From Engelhardtia mirabilis (GTDB lineage Bacteria; Planctomycetota; UBA1135; GCA-002686595): 64,000 bases of DNA. Positions 26,020-33,810 of the stretch are shown in pieces. The stretch is taken from positions 4,774,001-4,838,000 of the forward strand of contig CP036296.1 of NCBI GenBank assembly GCA_007751255.1. Reading direction: 5' to 3'. Position numbers and translations under genes: made by a program. Position 1 is the first letter of the stretch, and the number at the start of each line of letters is the position of its first letter. The notes beneath the pieces were generated by a model. It worked only from the letters and a program-made list of their open reading frames with translations. It was not told the origin of the DNA and made no database searches.

Positions 26020-26152
26020 AACTGACGCCCCTGGGGTCTCCCACGCGCCCAAGGAGGCACTCCCCCTCGGGGGCACTCTAGACGGGGACGCCCCGGTTCA
26101 GGATCATGGTCGGCCTCCGACGGCCGGCCAGGACGTCGGGAACCGATCCCCC

Positions 26153-26794
26153 ATGCGCGTCCTCAACCTGACCGTCAATGGCGACGCGACCGAGGTCGCC
26201 GCCCCCGCCCACTGGACCCTGCTCGAGGTCCTGCGCTATCGAATGGGCCTCACGGGCTCCAAGCAGGGCTGCGACAAGGGCGACTGCGGCGCCTGCACCG
26301 TCCTGATCGACGGCGAACCCCAACTCTCGTGCCTGACCGTGGCCGCACTGGCCGAGGGCCACGAGATCACGACCATCGAAGGCTTGCTGCCGGCCCACCT
26401 GAGGGCGGGCGGCGAAGGTCCCGATCCGGTCCAGGAGGCCTTCGATCGCTGTGGGGCGCTCCAGTGCGGATTCTGCCAGCCGGGGATGATCCTCTCGGCC
26501 CGCGCCCTCTTGAGTGAGAACCCCGCCCCCACCCGGGACGAGATCAAGGCCGCCCTGTCCGGAAATCTCTGTCGCTGTACCGGCTACACCCAGATCTACC
26601 AAGCGGTCGAGCTGGCCCTGGCCGAGGCCACCGGGGCGGAGCCAGCCAGCCCCTCCTGGGCGCCGGGAGAGAATCCTTGGGCCAAGACGCCCGAGGGCAA
26701 CGCGCGCCCGGCGGTCGGCGCCGCGGGTCTGACCGAGGGCACAGGCGTCGCGCCCTCCGGCGGCGACTCACGAACCAACGGGAAGGCGCACTGA
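26153..26794 (+). CDS. hcrC: (2Fe-2S) subunit of 4-hydroxybenzoyl-CoA reductase-like enzyme
   Basis: A protein of 213 residues, the small iron-sulfur subunit of a xanthine-oxidase-family molybdenum enzyme. The plant-type ferredoxin cluster motif is GCDKGDCGACTVL (about 41-53). The second all-helical cluster domain has CGFCQPGM and NLCRCTGY. The C-terminal ~50 residues (after AEATGA) form a proline-rich tail longer than usual. It passes electrons between the molybdenum site and the FAD subunit. Its stop overlaps the next start (TGATG). The order small-large-medium subunit matches hcrCAB of anaerobic aromatic degraders; the symbol is given by that analogy. Confidence 0.85.
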   Translation: MRVLNLTVNGDATEVAAPAHWTLLEVLRYRMGLTGSKQGCDKGDCGACTVLIDGEPQLSCLTVAALAEGHEITTIEGLLPAHLRAGGEGPDPVQEAFDRCGALQCGFCQPGMILSARALLSENPAPTRDEIKAALSGNLCRCTGYTQIYQAVELALAEATGAEPASPSWAPGENPWAKTPEGNARPAVGAAGLTEGTGVAPSGGDSRTNGKAH

Positions 26795-29175
26795 TGGCCT
26801 CCCGCGACCAACACGGGATCCACCCGCCCTTCGCTGACGCCGACGGCAAGCGCCGGTTCGGCGTGATCGGCAAGCCCCTGCGCAAGGTGGACGGCATCGC
26901 CAAGGCCACCGGCCAGGCGGTTTATGCCGACGACATTCAACTCCCGGGCATGCTGCACGCGAAGACGCTGCGCAGCCCCCACGCCCACGCGCGCATCGTC
27001 CGCATCGACACCAGCCGCGCCGAGGCCCTGCCCGGGGTGCACGCGGTGATCACCGGGCGCTCGATGCCGATCCCCTACGGCGTGATCCCCTGGACGCCGG
27101 ACGAGAACGCCCTGGCCGTCGACCGGGTGCGCTTCATCGGTGACGAGGTGGCCGCGGTCGCCGCCGTCGACGAAGACACCGCCAATGCGGCGCTGGAGCT
27201 GATCGACGTCGAGTACGAGCTGCTCGCCGTCTACCTGGATCCCGTCGAGGCGCTCGAGAACTGCACCGACGCGATCCATCCCAACCCGAAGCGACCCGAG
27301 CGCGGCAACCTCTCCAAGCGCGTCGAGCTCGACTTCGGCGACGTGGCCGACGGCTTCGAGCGGGCGGACGTCATCGTCGAGGACGACTACACCTTCCACG
27401 GCACCACCCACACGGCGATCGAGCCCCACTGCGCGGTCGCCACCTACTCGCCCGACAAGCTCCTGACCCTCTGGTCGGCGACCCAGATCACCCACTACGT
27501 GCACCGCGCCCTGGCGCGGGTGCTCGAGCTGCCGGCCCACTCGATCCGCGTGATCCAGCCCTGCCTGGGCGGCGCCTTCGGCGGCAAGTCGGACCCCTTC
27601 AGCCTCGAGTTCTGCGTGGCCAAGCTGGCCATGATCACGGGCCGGCCGGTGAAGATGCTGTGGACCCGCGAGGAGGTCTTCTACGCCCACCGCGGCCGCC
27701 ACCCCATGCGGCTGCACTACAAGACCGGCGCCACCAAGGACGGCAAGGTCACCGCGGTCGACGCCAAGATCCTGATCGACGGCGGCGCCTACAGCTCCTT
27801 CGGCCTGGTCACGACCTACTACTCGGGCCAGCTGTTGACCGGGCCCTACGACTTCCCGGCCTACCACTACGACTCGACGCGCGTCTTCACCAACAAGCCG
27901 CCCTGCGGGCCGAAGCGCGGCCACGGGTCGGTCCAGCCGCGCTTCGCCTTCGAGGTCCAGCTCGACGAGGTCGCCGAGGCGCTCGCGATGGACCCGATCG
28001 AGCTGCGCCGCGCCAACTGGCAGGGCGAGCACACCAAGACCGTCAACGGTCAGCGCATCACCTCCAACGGCTTCATGCAGTGCCTCGCCGAGGTTGAGCG
28101 CGCCAGCCGCTGGAAGGAGCGTCGCGGCAAGCTGCCCTTCGGCCGCGGGCTCGGCGTCGCGGGCTCGATGTATATCTCGGGCACCAACTATCCGATCTAC
28201 CCCAACGACATGCCCCAGGCGGGCATCCAGCTCAAGGTCGATCGCTCGGGGCTGGTGATGGCCTTCACCGGCGGCAACGACATCGGCCAGGGCTCGAACA
28301 CGGTGGTGCGCACGATCGTGTGCGAGGAGCTCGGCCTGGAGCCGGACATGGTGCGCGTGGTCGCCGCCGACACGGACCTGTGCCCGGTGGACCTGGGCGC
28401 CTACTCGAGCCGCGTGACGTTCATGGTCGGAAACGCCACCATCGACGCGGCCCGCAAGCTGCGCCACCAGATCGCCGGCGCGGTCGCCGCCGAGTGGGAG
28501 ATTGACCCTGGGCGCATCTTCATGGGCTCGGGCCAGGTCTTCGACCTGGAGGACCGCGCCAAGTGCATCTCCTCGATGGAGGCCTTCCAGATCGCCGAGG
28601 CGCGCTGCGACACCCTGGGCTCCACCGGCGCCTACAACACCCCCACCCTGGGCGGCGACTACCGCGGCGGCACCATCGGCGCTTCCCCGGCCTACTCCTT
28701 CACCGCCCACGCGGTCGAGGTGCAGGTCGACGTGGAGACCGGGCGCATCACCGTCGACAACTGCTGGATCGCCCACGACTGCGGGCGGGCTCTGAACCCG
28801 ATGCTGGTCGCGGGCCAGATGGAGGGCTCGGCCTACATGGGCCTGGCGGAGGCCGTGCTCGAGCACCACGACGTGAACCGCTTCGGCCTACACGCCGGGC
28901 CGTCGCTGCTCGACTACCGCATCCCGACCTCGGTCGACACGCCGGAGCTGCACGCCTTGATCGTCGAGAGCCTGGACCCCGAGGGTCCCTACGGCGCCAA
29001 GGAAGCGGGCGAGGGTCCCCTGCACCCGTCGATACCGGCCATCTCCAACGCGGTCTTCGACGCGGTCGGCATCCGCCTTCGGCACCTGCCCTTCACCCCC
29101 GGCAAGGTGCTCGCCGCCCTGCGCGAGCGGCGCGCGGCCGAGACCGCAGTCGGCTCTGCCAAGGAGAGCGTCTGA
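26794..29175 (+). CDS. hcrA: Molybdenum-binding large subunit, 4-hydroxybenzoyl-CoA reductase-like
   Basis: A protein of 793 residues of the aldehyde oxidase/xanthine dehydrogenase large-subunit family. The N-terminal domain starts GKPLRKVDGIAKATGQAVYADDI; the molybdopterin domain follows with GGAFGGKSDPF (about residue 260), CGPKRGHGSVQP (about 370) and GGNDIGQGSNTV. Near the C-terminus the usual catalytic Glu segment reads YGAKEAGEGPL. The GHGSVQP variant differs from GFGxPQ of xanthine dehydrogenases. The enzyme would bind Mo-pterin cytosine or guanine dinucleotide in the cytoplasm. The substrate is inferred from the partner FAD subunit to be an aromatic acyl-CoA, but other N-heterocyclic or aromatic substrates remain possible. 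Confidence 0.85.
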   Translation: MASRDQHGIHPPFADADGKRRFGVIGKPLRKVDGIAKATGQAVYADDIQLPGMLHAKTLRSPHAHARIVRIDTSRAEALPGVHAVITGRSMPIPYGVIPWTPDENALAVDRVRFIGDEVAAVAAVDEDTANAALELIDVEYELLAVYLDPVEALENCTDAIHPNPKRPERGNLSKRVELDFGDVADGFERADVIVEDDYTFHGTTHTAIEPHCAVATYSPDKLLTLWSATQITHYVHRALARVLELPAHSIRVIQPCLGGAFGGKSDPFSLEFCVAKLAMITGRPVKMLWTREEVFYAHRGRHPMRLHYKTGATKDGKVTAVDAKILIDGGAYSSFGLVTTYYSGQLLTGPYDFPAYHYDSTRVFTNKPPCGPKRGHGSVQPRFAFEVQLDEVAEALAMDPIELRRANWQGEHTKTVNGQRITSNGFMQCLAEVERASRWKERRGKLPFGRGLGVAGSMYISGTNYPIYPNDMPQAGIQLKVDRSGLVMAFTGGNDIGQGSNTVVRTIVCEELGLEPDMVRVVAADTDLCPVDLGAYSSRVTFMVGNATIDAARKLRHQIAGAVAAEWEIDPGRIFMGSGQVFDLEDRAKCISSMEAFQIAEARCDTLGSTGAYNTPTLGGDYRGGTIGASPAYSFTAHAVEVQVDVETGRITVDNCWIAHDCGRALNPMLVAGQMEGSAYMGLAEAVLEHHDVNRFGLHAGPSLLDYRIPTSVDTPELHALIVESLDPEGPYGAKEAGEGPLHPSIPAISNAVFDAVGIRLRHLPFTPGKVLAALRERRAAETAVGSAKESV

Positions 29176-30212
29176 TGCTGCGCCTGCCCAAGTTCGAGGT
29201 GGCCGCGCCCCAGACGGTGGACGAGGCCCTGGCCCTTCTGGCCGAGTACGGCGCGGACGCCATGCTGATGGCCGGCGGCACCGACCTGGTGCCGAACATG
29301 AAGCACGGGCTGTTCGAGCCCAAGCTGGTGGTGTCGGTCTCCGCCATCGACGAGCTGCAGGGCGTGGCCATCGAAGACGACGGCACCCTCGTGATCGGAG
29401 CGGCCACGACGCTCCAAGCCGTCGCGACGAACGACGAGGTTCGGCGCCGCGCGCCCGCCTTCGCCCAGGCCGCCGGCCTGGTCGCCGGGCCCCAGCTCCG
29501 CCGCATGGGCACCGTGGGCGGCAACGTGATGCTCGACACGCGCTGCCAGTGGTACAACCAGACCCACTTCTGGCGGAAGTCCCTGGGCTTCTGCCTGAAG
29601 AAGGACGGCAGCCTGTGCCACGTGGTCGAGGGCGGCTCCAAGTGCGTGGCCGCGGCCAGCAACGACACCGCGCCGACCCTGATGAGCCTGGGCGCCAAGC
29701 TGGTCTTCGCGCGCCGCAACTCCGAGGGCCAGGTCGTCCGCAAGACCCTCGCCGTCGACGACCTCTACAAGTCCGACGGGGCCTTCAACAAGAAGGTCGC
29801 CGGCGACGAGCTCTTGATCGCGGTCCGCATCCCGGCCGGCGCGCCGCAGCACCGCGGCGCCTACGGCAAGCTGCGCGACCGCGGCTCGATCGACTTCCCG
29901 CTGCTCGGCGTGGCCGTGCGGATCGACCTCGACGACGCCGGCGCCGTGGCCGACGCGGACCTGGTCGCCGTGGCATTGCAGGCCCGCCCGATCCGGCTCA
30001 AGAAGGCCGCCGAGGCCCTGGTCGGCAACACGCCCGGCAAGCCCGGTTGGGATGAAGCCGTCGACGCCGCCGCCGAGGCCGCCTACGGCCAGTGCCACCC
30101 CATGCCGAACATCCCCGGCGACCACGACTACCGCCGCGAGATGGTGCCGGTCTACGTGCGCCGCACGATCCGCGCCGCCGTCGCCGGCGAGGGGCCGGTC
30201 CACCACGTCTGA
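29175..30212 (+). CDS. hcrB: FAD subunit with [4Fe-4S] insertion, 4-hydroxybenzoyl-CoA reductase beta-like
   Basis: A protein of 345 residues; its ATG overlaps the preceding stop (TGATG). The FAD-binding motifs are AGGTDLVPNMK (33-43) and GTVGGNVMLDT (112-122). Between the FAD half-domains lies a ~40-residue loop with four cysteines at 124, 140, 148 and 157. Their spacing C-x15-C-x7-C-x8-C is, as far as I recall, that of the [4Fe-4S] loop in HcrB, which ordinary xanthine dehydrogenases and CO dehydrogenases lack. In the known enzyme this cluster lets electrons flow towards the molybdenum site for reductive dehydroxylation. This is the best evidence that the three-gene unit is an HCR-type reductase. 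Confidence 0.82.
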   Translation: MLRLPKFEVAAPQTVDEALALLAEYGADAMLMAGGTDLVPNMKHGLFEPKLVVSVSAIDELQGVAIEDDGTLVIGAATTLQAVATNDEVRRRAPAFAQAAGLVAGPQLRRMGTVGGNVMLDTRCQWYNQTHFWRKSLGFCLKKDGSLCHVVEGGSKCVAAASNDTAPTLMSLGAKLVFARRNSEGQVVRKTLAVDDLYKSDGAFNKKVAGDELLIAVRIPAGAPQHRGAYGKLRDRGSIDFPLLGVAVRIDLDDAGAVADADLVAVALQARPIRLKKAAEALVGNTPGKPGWDEAVDAAAEAAYGQCHPMPNIPGDHDYRREMVPVYVRRTIRAAVAGEGPVHHV

Positions 30213-30266
30213 CCGTCGACGCCGGCCGGGCGCCGGCGGGTCGAGGCCCGTGCACACCGCCGCACC

Positions 30267-30905
30267 GTGATCCAACCCGTCGATCGCCCCTCGCGCTTCG
30301 CCCGCGCGCTCTTCGCCGACGAACCGGCCCCGCGCCTGTGGCGAGTGGGCTGGTGGGTCGTCTGGGCGGTGCTGTTCTGCGCGGTCTTCGCCCTGTTGGC
30401 GGACCTGCCGCCGGGCTCCTACATGCCCCTGGCCGGCTTCGCGACCTTCGTGGCAGCCTTGGTCGCGCCGATCTGGTTGGTGGGCACCTACCTCGGGATC
30501 CGCACCGCCCTGGCGCGGCGGCGTTGGGTCGACGTGGCCCCGCTCATGCCCTGGGCCATGGCCGCGCTGCTCGCCACCGGCGTGATCGGCACCGTGCTGG
30601 GCGACTTCCCCGAGCGTGCCGCTTTCGCCCTCTCCCGCCCCGCCCTGGACGACCTGGTGGCCGAGGTCACCGCCGTCGAGCCCGAGCTCCAGGAATTCCC
30701 CCCGCGCCTCGTCGGCCTCTACCTGGCCGACGAGATCACCCACTTCCGGTCGGGGCGCGTGCGCTTCACCGTCCTGGGCACGCGCGACTTCTGGGGCCAG
30801 TACGGCCTGTTGTGGATCCCCGAGGGCGGCGCGATCCCCGCCGGCAACGACTACGAGTTCGAGGACTGGGGCCACGGCTGGTTCGCCTGGCGCCGGGACT
30901 ACTGA
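30267..30905 (+). CDS. Hypothetical membrane protein
   Basis: A protein of 212 residues with a GTG start 54 bp after the reductase operon. Three hydrophobic segments are visible: VGWWVVWAVLFCAVFALLADL, LAGFATFVAALVAPIWLVGTYLG and LMPWAMAALLATGVIGTVLG. A soluble C-terminal domain of about 90 residues follows (ALDDLVAEVTAVEPELQEF; ITHFRSGRVRFTVLGTRDFW) and ends in an aromatic-rich tail. I recognise no family. The stop codon overlaps the convergent sigma-factor gene by 7 bp, so the two transcripts must run into each other. Confidence 0.7.
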   Translation: MIQPVDRPSRFARALFADEPAPRLWRVGWWVVWAVLFCAVFALLADLPPGSYMPLAGFATFVAALVAPIWLVGTYLGIRTALARRRWVDVAPLMPWAMAALLATGVIGTVLGDFPERAAFALSRPALDDLVAEVTAVEPELQEFPPRLVGLYLADEITHFRSGRVRFTVLGTRDFWGQYGLLWIPEGGAIPAGNDYEFEDWGHGWFAWRRDY

Positions 30906-33682
30906 TCGAACTCGAGGAATCCGAGTTCGAGGGTCTGGCCCGCCTCGACCCGCAGGCCCTCGCGCGTCGCCCGCCGGTCGCCGCTGAACACCTTCAGGGT
31001 GTAGACACCCGGCTGCAGCGGCGGACGACTCCATTGCCCCCCGGGGTCACACCAGGCCCGGTCGGGGAGAGTCACGCCGTCGCGCTCGAGGGTCGCGACG
31101 GTCATATCGAGTTGACTGCCCTCAGGCGGCCGCTCGAAGGCGATCGCGCCGGGTTGCTCGAAGACGATGGACAAGTCACGACGTGCGAAGGGCAGCAGGT
31201 CGACATCGGGAACCACGATCGAGCCCATCGACGTGGAACGCGCTTGGACCTCGAGCCGCGTCGCCGCGAGCGGACCGATGGTCACGCCGTCCGAGCCTGC
31301 GTCGAGGTTGAAGCGCTGCACCCTGAACTCCGAATCGCTGGGACTGACCCAGAGCTGCACGTCGCGCACAGGGTTGCCGAGGCTGTCGGTGACCCGGACG
31401 CGCAGCTCCGCGGTCGGCATCCGCTCCGCGGGAACCTGGAGCAGCAACCCAGTCGTCCCCGGCTCGACGTCTTCGACCAGCAGAGCAGGGTTCAACCCGG
31501 AGATCCCCGGAGGCTGAACCTCGAGGTCCCCGGGGGTGTTGAACGTGCCAGTGATCTCGAACTCTCCCTGCGGGCCGGTTCGCACCGTCGAATGGCCCAC
31601 CACACCCGGTCCGCCGCCGCTGAACGAGACTCCCCAACCCTCGAGGCCCGAGCCCCCGTCTCCGACCAACTGGCCCGAGAGGGTCGTCATCGCGGGCACG
31701 ACCAGCTCGACTCCATCCAAGCCGGTCGGACCCACTTCGACCTCGAGTTCGACGGCGGCGCCGCGCATCGCCCCCCTGCCCACCTTGGCCGCCAGCCGCG
31801 CCTTGCCCCCGGGCGAGATCCGACGCAACTCGAAGCTCCCATCGTCGTCCGTACGTGCGACGTCCGCGGCGCCGGCCATGCCATCCCAAGACCAAGCTCG
31901 AGGCTCGCGCCGATCGTAGACAACCGCGCCCGCGACCGGGTTCCCGTCGACCTCCGTCACGCGACCGCGAATCGAGACCGCCGCCTCGAGGACGATCCGG
32001 AGCGCCTCGACTCCATCCACGCGCACGTCGACGGACTCGATCGCGTGACCCGCGGCGCGCACCCCGATCTGATAGTCGCCCGGCGCGACGTCGTCGAAGT
32101 GGACGTTGCCCCGCTCATCGGTGCGCTCGAACAGGTTCGGCGATTCGGTCCAGACGCTTCGCGAGCCGTAGTTGGACACCCGCACCGAGTTGGAGCGAGG
32201 GGCCAGGAGTACATCGGCGCCTACGGCAGCGGCGCCATCGGCACCCACCACGGTCACGACCAGGGATCCGCCCCCCGGCGCCAGGATCAGATCGATTCCG
32301 GCTGCATCCTTGCCGTGGAACATCGGGCTCACCGTCTCCGTGGCGTGCCAACCGGGCTTGCTAGCGTGAAGTCGCCCAGTGCTGCCGGCGCCGTCGTAGG
32401 CGAATGTGCCGTCGGCTCGGGACTCCGCAATTGGGAGCACGATCCCGCCTTGGCAGACGACACAGACTTCGGCGCCTGCGACTGGCATGCCGCGGGTGTC
32501 GAGAACCCTCCCAGAGACTCGAGAACTCCCGACGAGGTCGATCACGACCTCGACCTCACCTATCTCGGGCACGGTGACCGACCGCCGCAATCCGCTGGCC
32601 AACATCACCACGGCGATGCCGCTAGGCAGATCCGAAACGAACGCCTGACCTTCTCGATCGGAGAAGAGCGCAATCGGATCGTGACCCAGCCCCTCACCCT
32701 GCGGATCGACGATCACGTGGCGCCCCGGAACGGGCTCATCGCCTCGCACCAGGCGCACCCGGATCGAGCGTCCCATCGGAACTTCTGCGGCGGGGACCTC
32801 GGCCGGCCCCTCGACTGGTATCCGATCGACCGCAGCCTGCCCTTCGAGCATCGCGAGTGGGCTTGTAGCGGCGTCCGCAACCTCGTCGTCCGCGACGAGA
32901 GCCCGACCCTGCGCCTGGGCCTGGTCCGGGATCGACGGCCGGACTCCGATCGGATCGAGGGACCAGATCGAGAACGCCGCCAGGGCCACCAACGCCGCCG
33001 CCACACTCCAGGTCTTCCAAGTCATCAGCACACTCAGGACGCCGGAGGCGCCGATCAGGGTCTTCGTCGTCGCAGCCCGGGCGAGCACGACTTCACGCAC
33101 ATGTCCCAGGCCGCTGTCCACATCGACCCCGCCCCACCACACCGGCAACACCCCCGCCGGGACCGAGCGCCGCAAGAGCGCCACGGCCCGGTGCAACTGG
33201 CTGCGCACGGTGCCCGGGCTACGCCGCAGGGTGTGCGCGATCTCCCCCGGCTCGAGGCCGTGGCGAAAGCGCATCAGGGCGGGCTCGCGATAGGGCTCCG
33301 GCAGTCCATCCAGAGCCTGCAGCAGGGCGATCGAGAGCTCGCGATGGGCGAGGATCTCGACCGGGTCGTCGAGGTCGAGCCCCCGGGCCAACCATTCCAC
33401 GTCGAGCGCGCGCCCGCGGTCGCGATGCACGCGGCGCGCGCGGTTGGCCAGGATCCCCGCCAGCCAGGCGCCTAGCTTGCGCTGGCCGTCGAACTCCTCG
33501 GGAGCCTCGATGGCCGCCAGGAAGGTCTGCTGGACCAAGTCCTCCGCCGTAGCGACGTCCCCGACCAGATGCAGCGCGAGCTGCAAGAGGTCGGTCGCCG
33601 TGGCGTCGAAGACCTCCGCCAGCCGGCGCGGGTCGCCGGTCCGGCGCCAGGCGAGGAATCCGTTCGTAACGCTGTCAGTCAC
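30899..33682 (-). CDS. ECF sigma factor fused to membrane helix and carboxypeptidase-regulatory-like domains (copy 1)
   Basis: A protein of 927 residues with a GTG start. Residues 31-90 match sigma region 2 (ALHLVGDVATAEDLVQQTF) and 118-172 match region 4 with its helix-turn-helix (IAHTLRRSPGTVRSQLHRAV). The motif MTWKTW precedes one membrane helix at about 225-241. The C-terminal ~680 residues are periplasmic, with several carboxypeptidase-D-regulatory-like beta-sandwiches (SSRVSGRVLDTRGMPVAGA; SIRGRVTEVDGNPVAGAVVY) of the kind that bind or stabilise at the cell surface. A sigma factor tethered in the membrane would need proteolytic release or would act at the membrane. It is the last of four tandem paralogues, with a private -35-like motif exactly 35 nt before its start. 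Confidence 0.85.
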   Translation of the reverse strand: MTDSVTNGFLAWRRTGDPRRLAEVFDATATDLLQLALHLVGDVATAEDLVQQTFLAAIEAPEEFDGQRKLGAWLAGILANRARRVHRDRGRALDVEWLARGLDLDDPVEILAHRELSIALLQALDGLPEPYREPALMRFRHGLEPGEIAHTLRRSPGTVRSQLHRAVALLRRSVPAGVLPVWWGGVDVDSGLGHVREVVLARAATTKTLIGASGVLSVLMTWKTWSVAAALVALAAFSIWSLDPIGVRPSIPDQAQAQGRALVADDEVADAATSPLAMLEGQAAVDRIPVEGPAEVPAAEVPMGRSIRVRLVRGDEPVPGRHVIVDPQGEGLGHDPIALFSDREGQAFVSDLPSGIAVVMLASGLRRSVTVPEIGEVEVVIDLVGSSRVSGRVLDTRGMPVAGAEVCVVCQGGIVLPIAESRADGTFAYDGAGSTGRLHASKPGWHATETVSPMFHGKDAAGIDLILAPGGGSLVVTVVGADGAAAVGADVLLAPRSNSVRVSNYGSRSVWTESPNLFERTDERGNVHFDDVAPGDYQIGVRAAGHAIESVDVRVDGVEALRIVLEAAVSIRGRVTEVDGNPVAGAVVYDRREPRAWSWDGMAGAADVARTDDDGSFELRRISPGGKARLAAKVGRGAMRGAAVELEVEVGPTGLDGVELVVPAMTTLSGQLVGDGGSGLEGWGVSFSGGGPGVVGHSTVRTGPQGEFEITGTFNTPGDLEVQPPGISGLNPALLVEDVEPGTTGLLLQVPAERMPTAELRVRVTDSLGNPVRDVQLWVSPSDSEFRVQRFNLDAGSDGVTIGPLAATRLEVQARSTSMGSIVVPDVDLLPFARRDLSIVFEQPGAIAFERPPEGSQLDMTVATLERDGVTLPDRAWCDPGGQWSRPPLQPGVYTLKVFSGDRRATREGLRVEAGQTLELGFLEFDQ

Positions 33683-33703
33683 CGCGGGCCCTGCACTTCA
33701 GGA

Positions 33704-33717
33704 CGCCCAGCGTTGCA
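33704..33717 (-). promoter_or_regulatory. Conserved -35-like motif, sigma copy 1
   Basis: On the gene strand it reads TGCAACGCTGGGCG. Its first T is exactly 35 nt before the first base of the GTG start at 33682. A GTGCA at about -13 is shared with copies 3 and 4 and may be the -10 region. It is preceded by GGAATC. Confidence 0.65.
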
Positions 33718-33810
33718 GATTCCTGGGGGATTCGTTCCGCCCGCTCGTGGAGCGTCAGGCTCGTGGCCTGGCCTGGGCCGGGGCCCGGCTCCCCCAACCT
33801 CGCTCAGGGC

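Noticed and set aside
30092-33475. Long plus-strand frame antisense to sigma copy 1
   Set aside because: It runs through the FAD subunit end, the membrane-protein gene and the sigma gene in other frames; Arg/His/Pro-rich and without domains.
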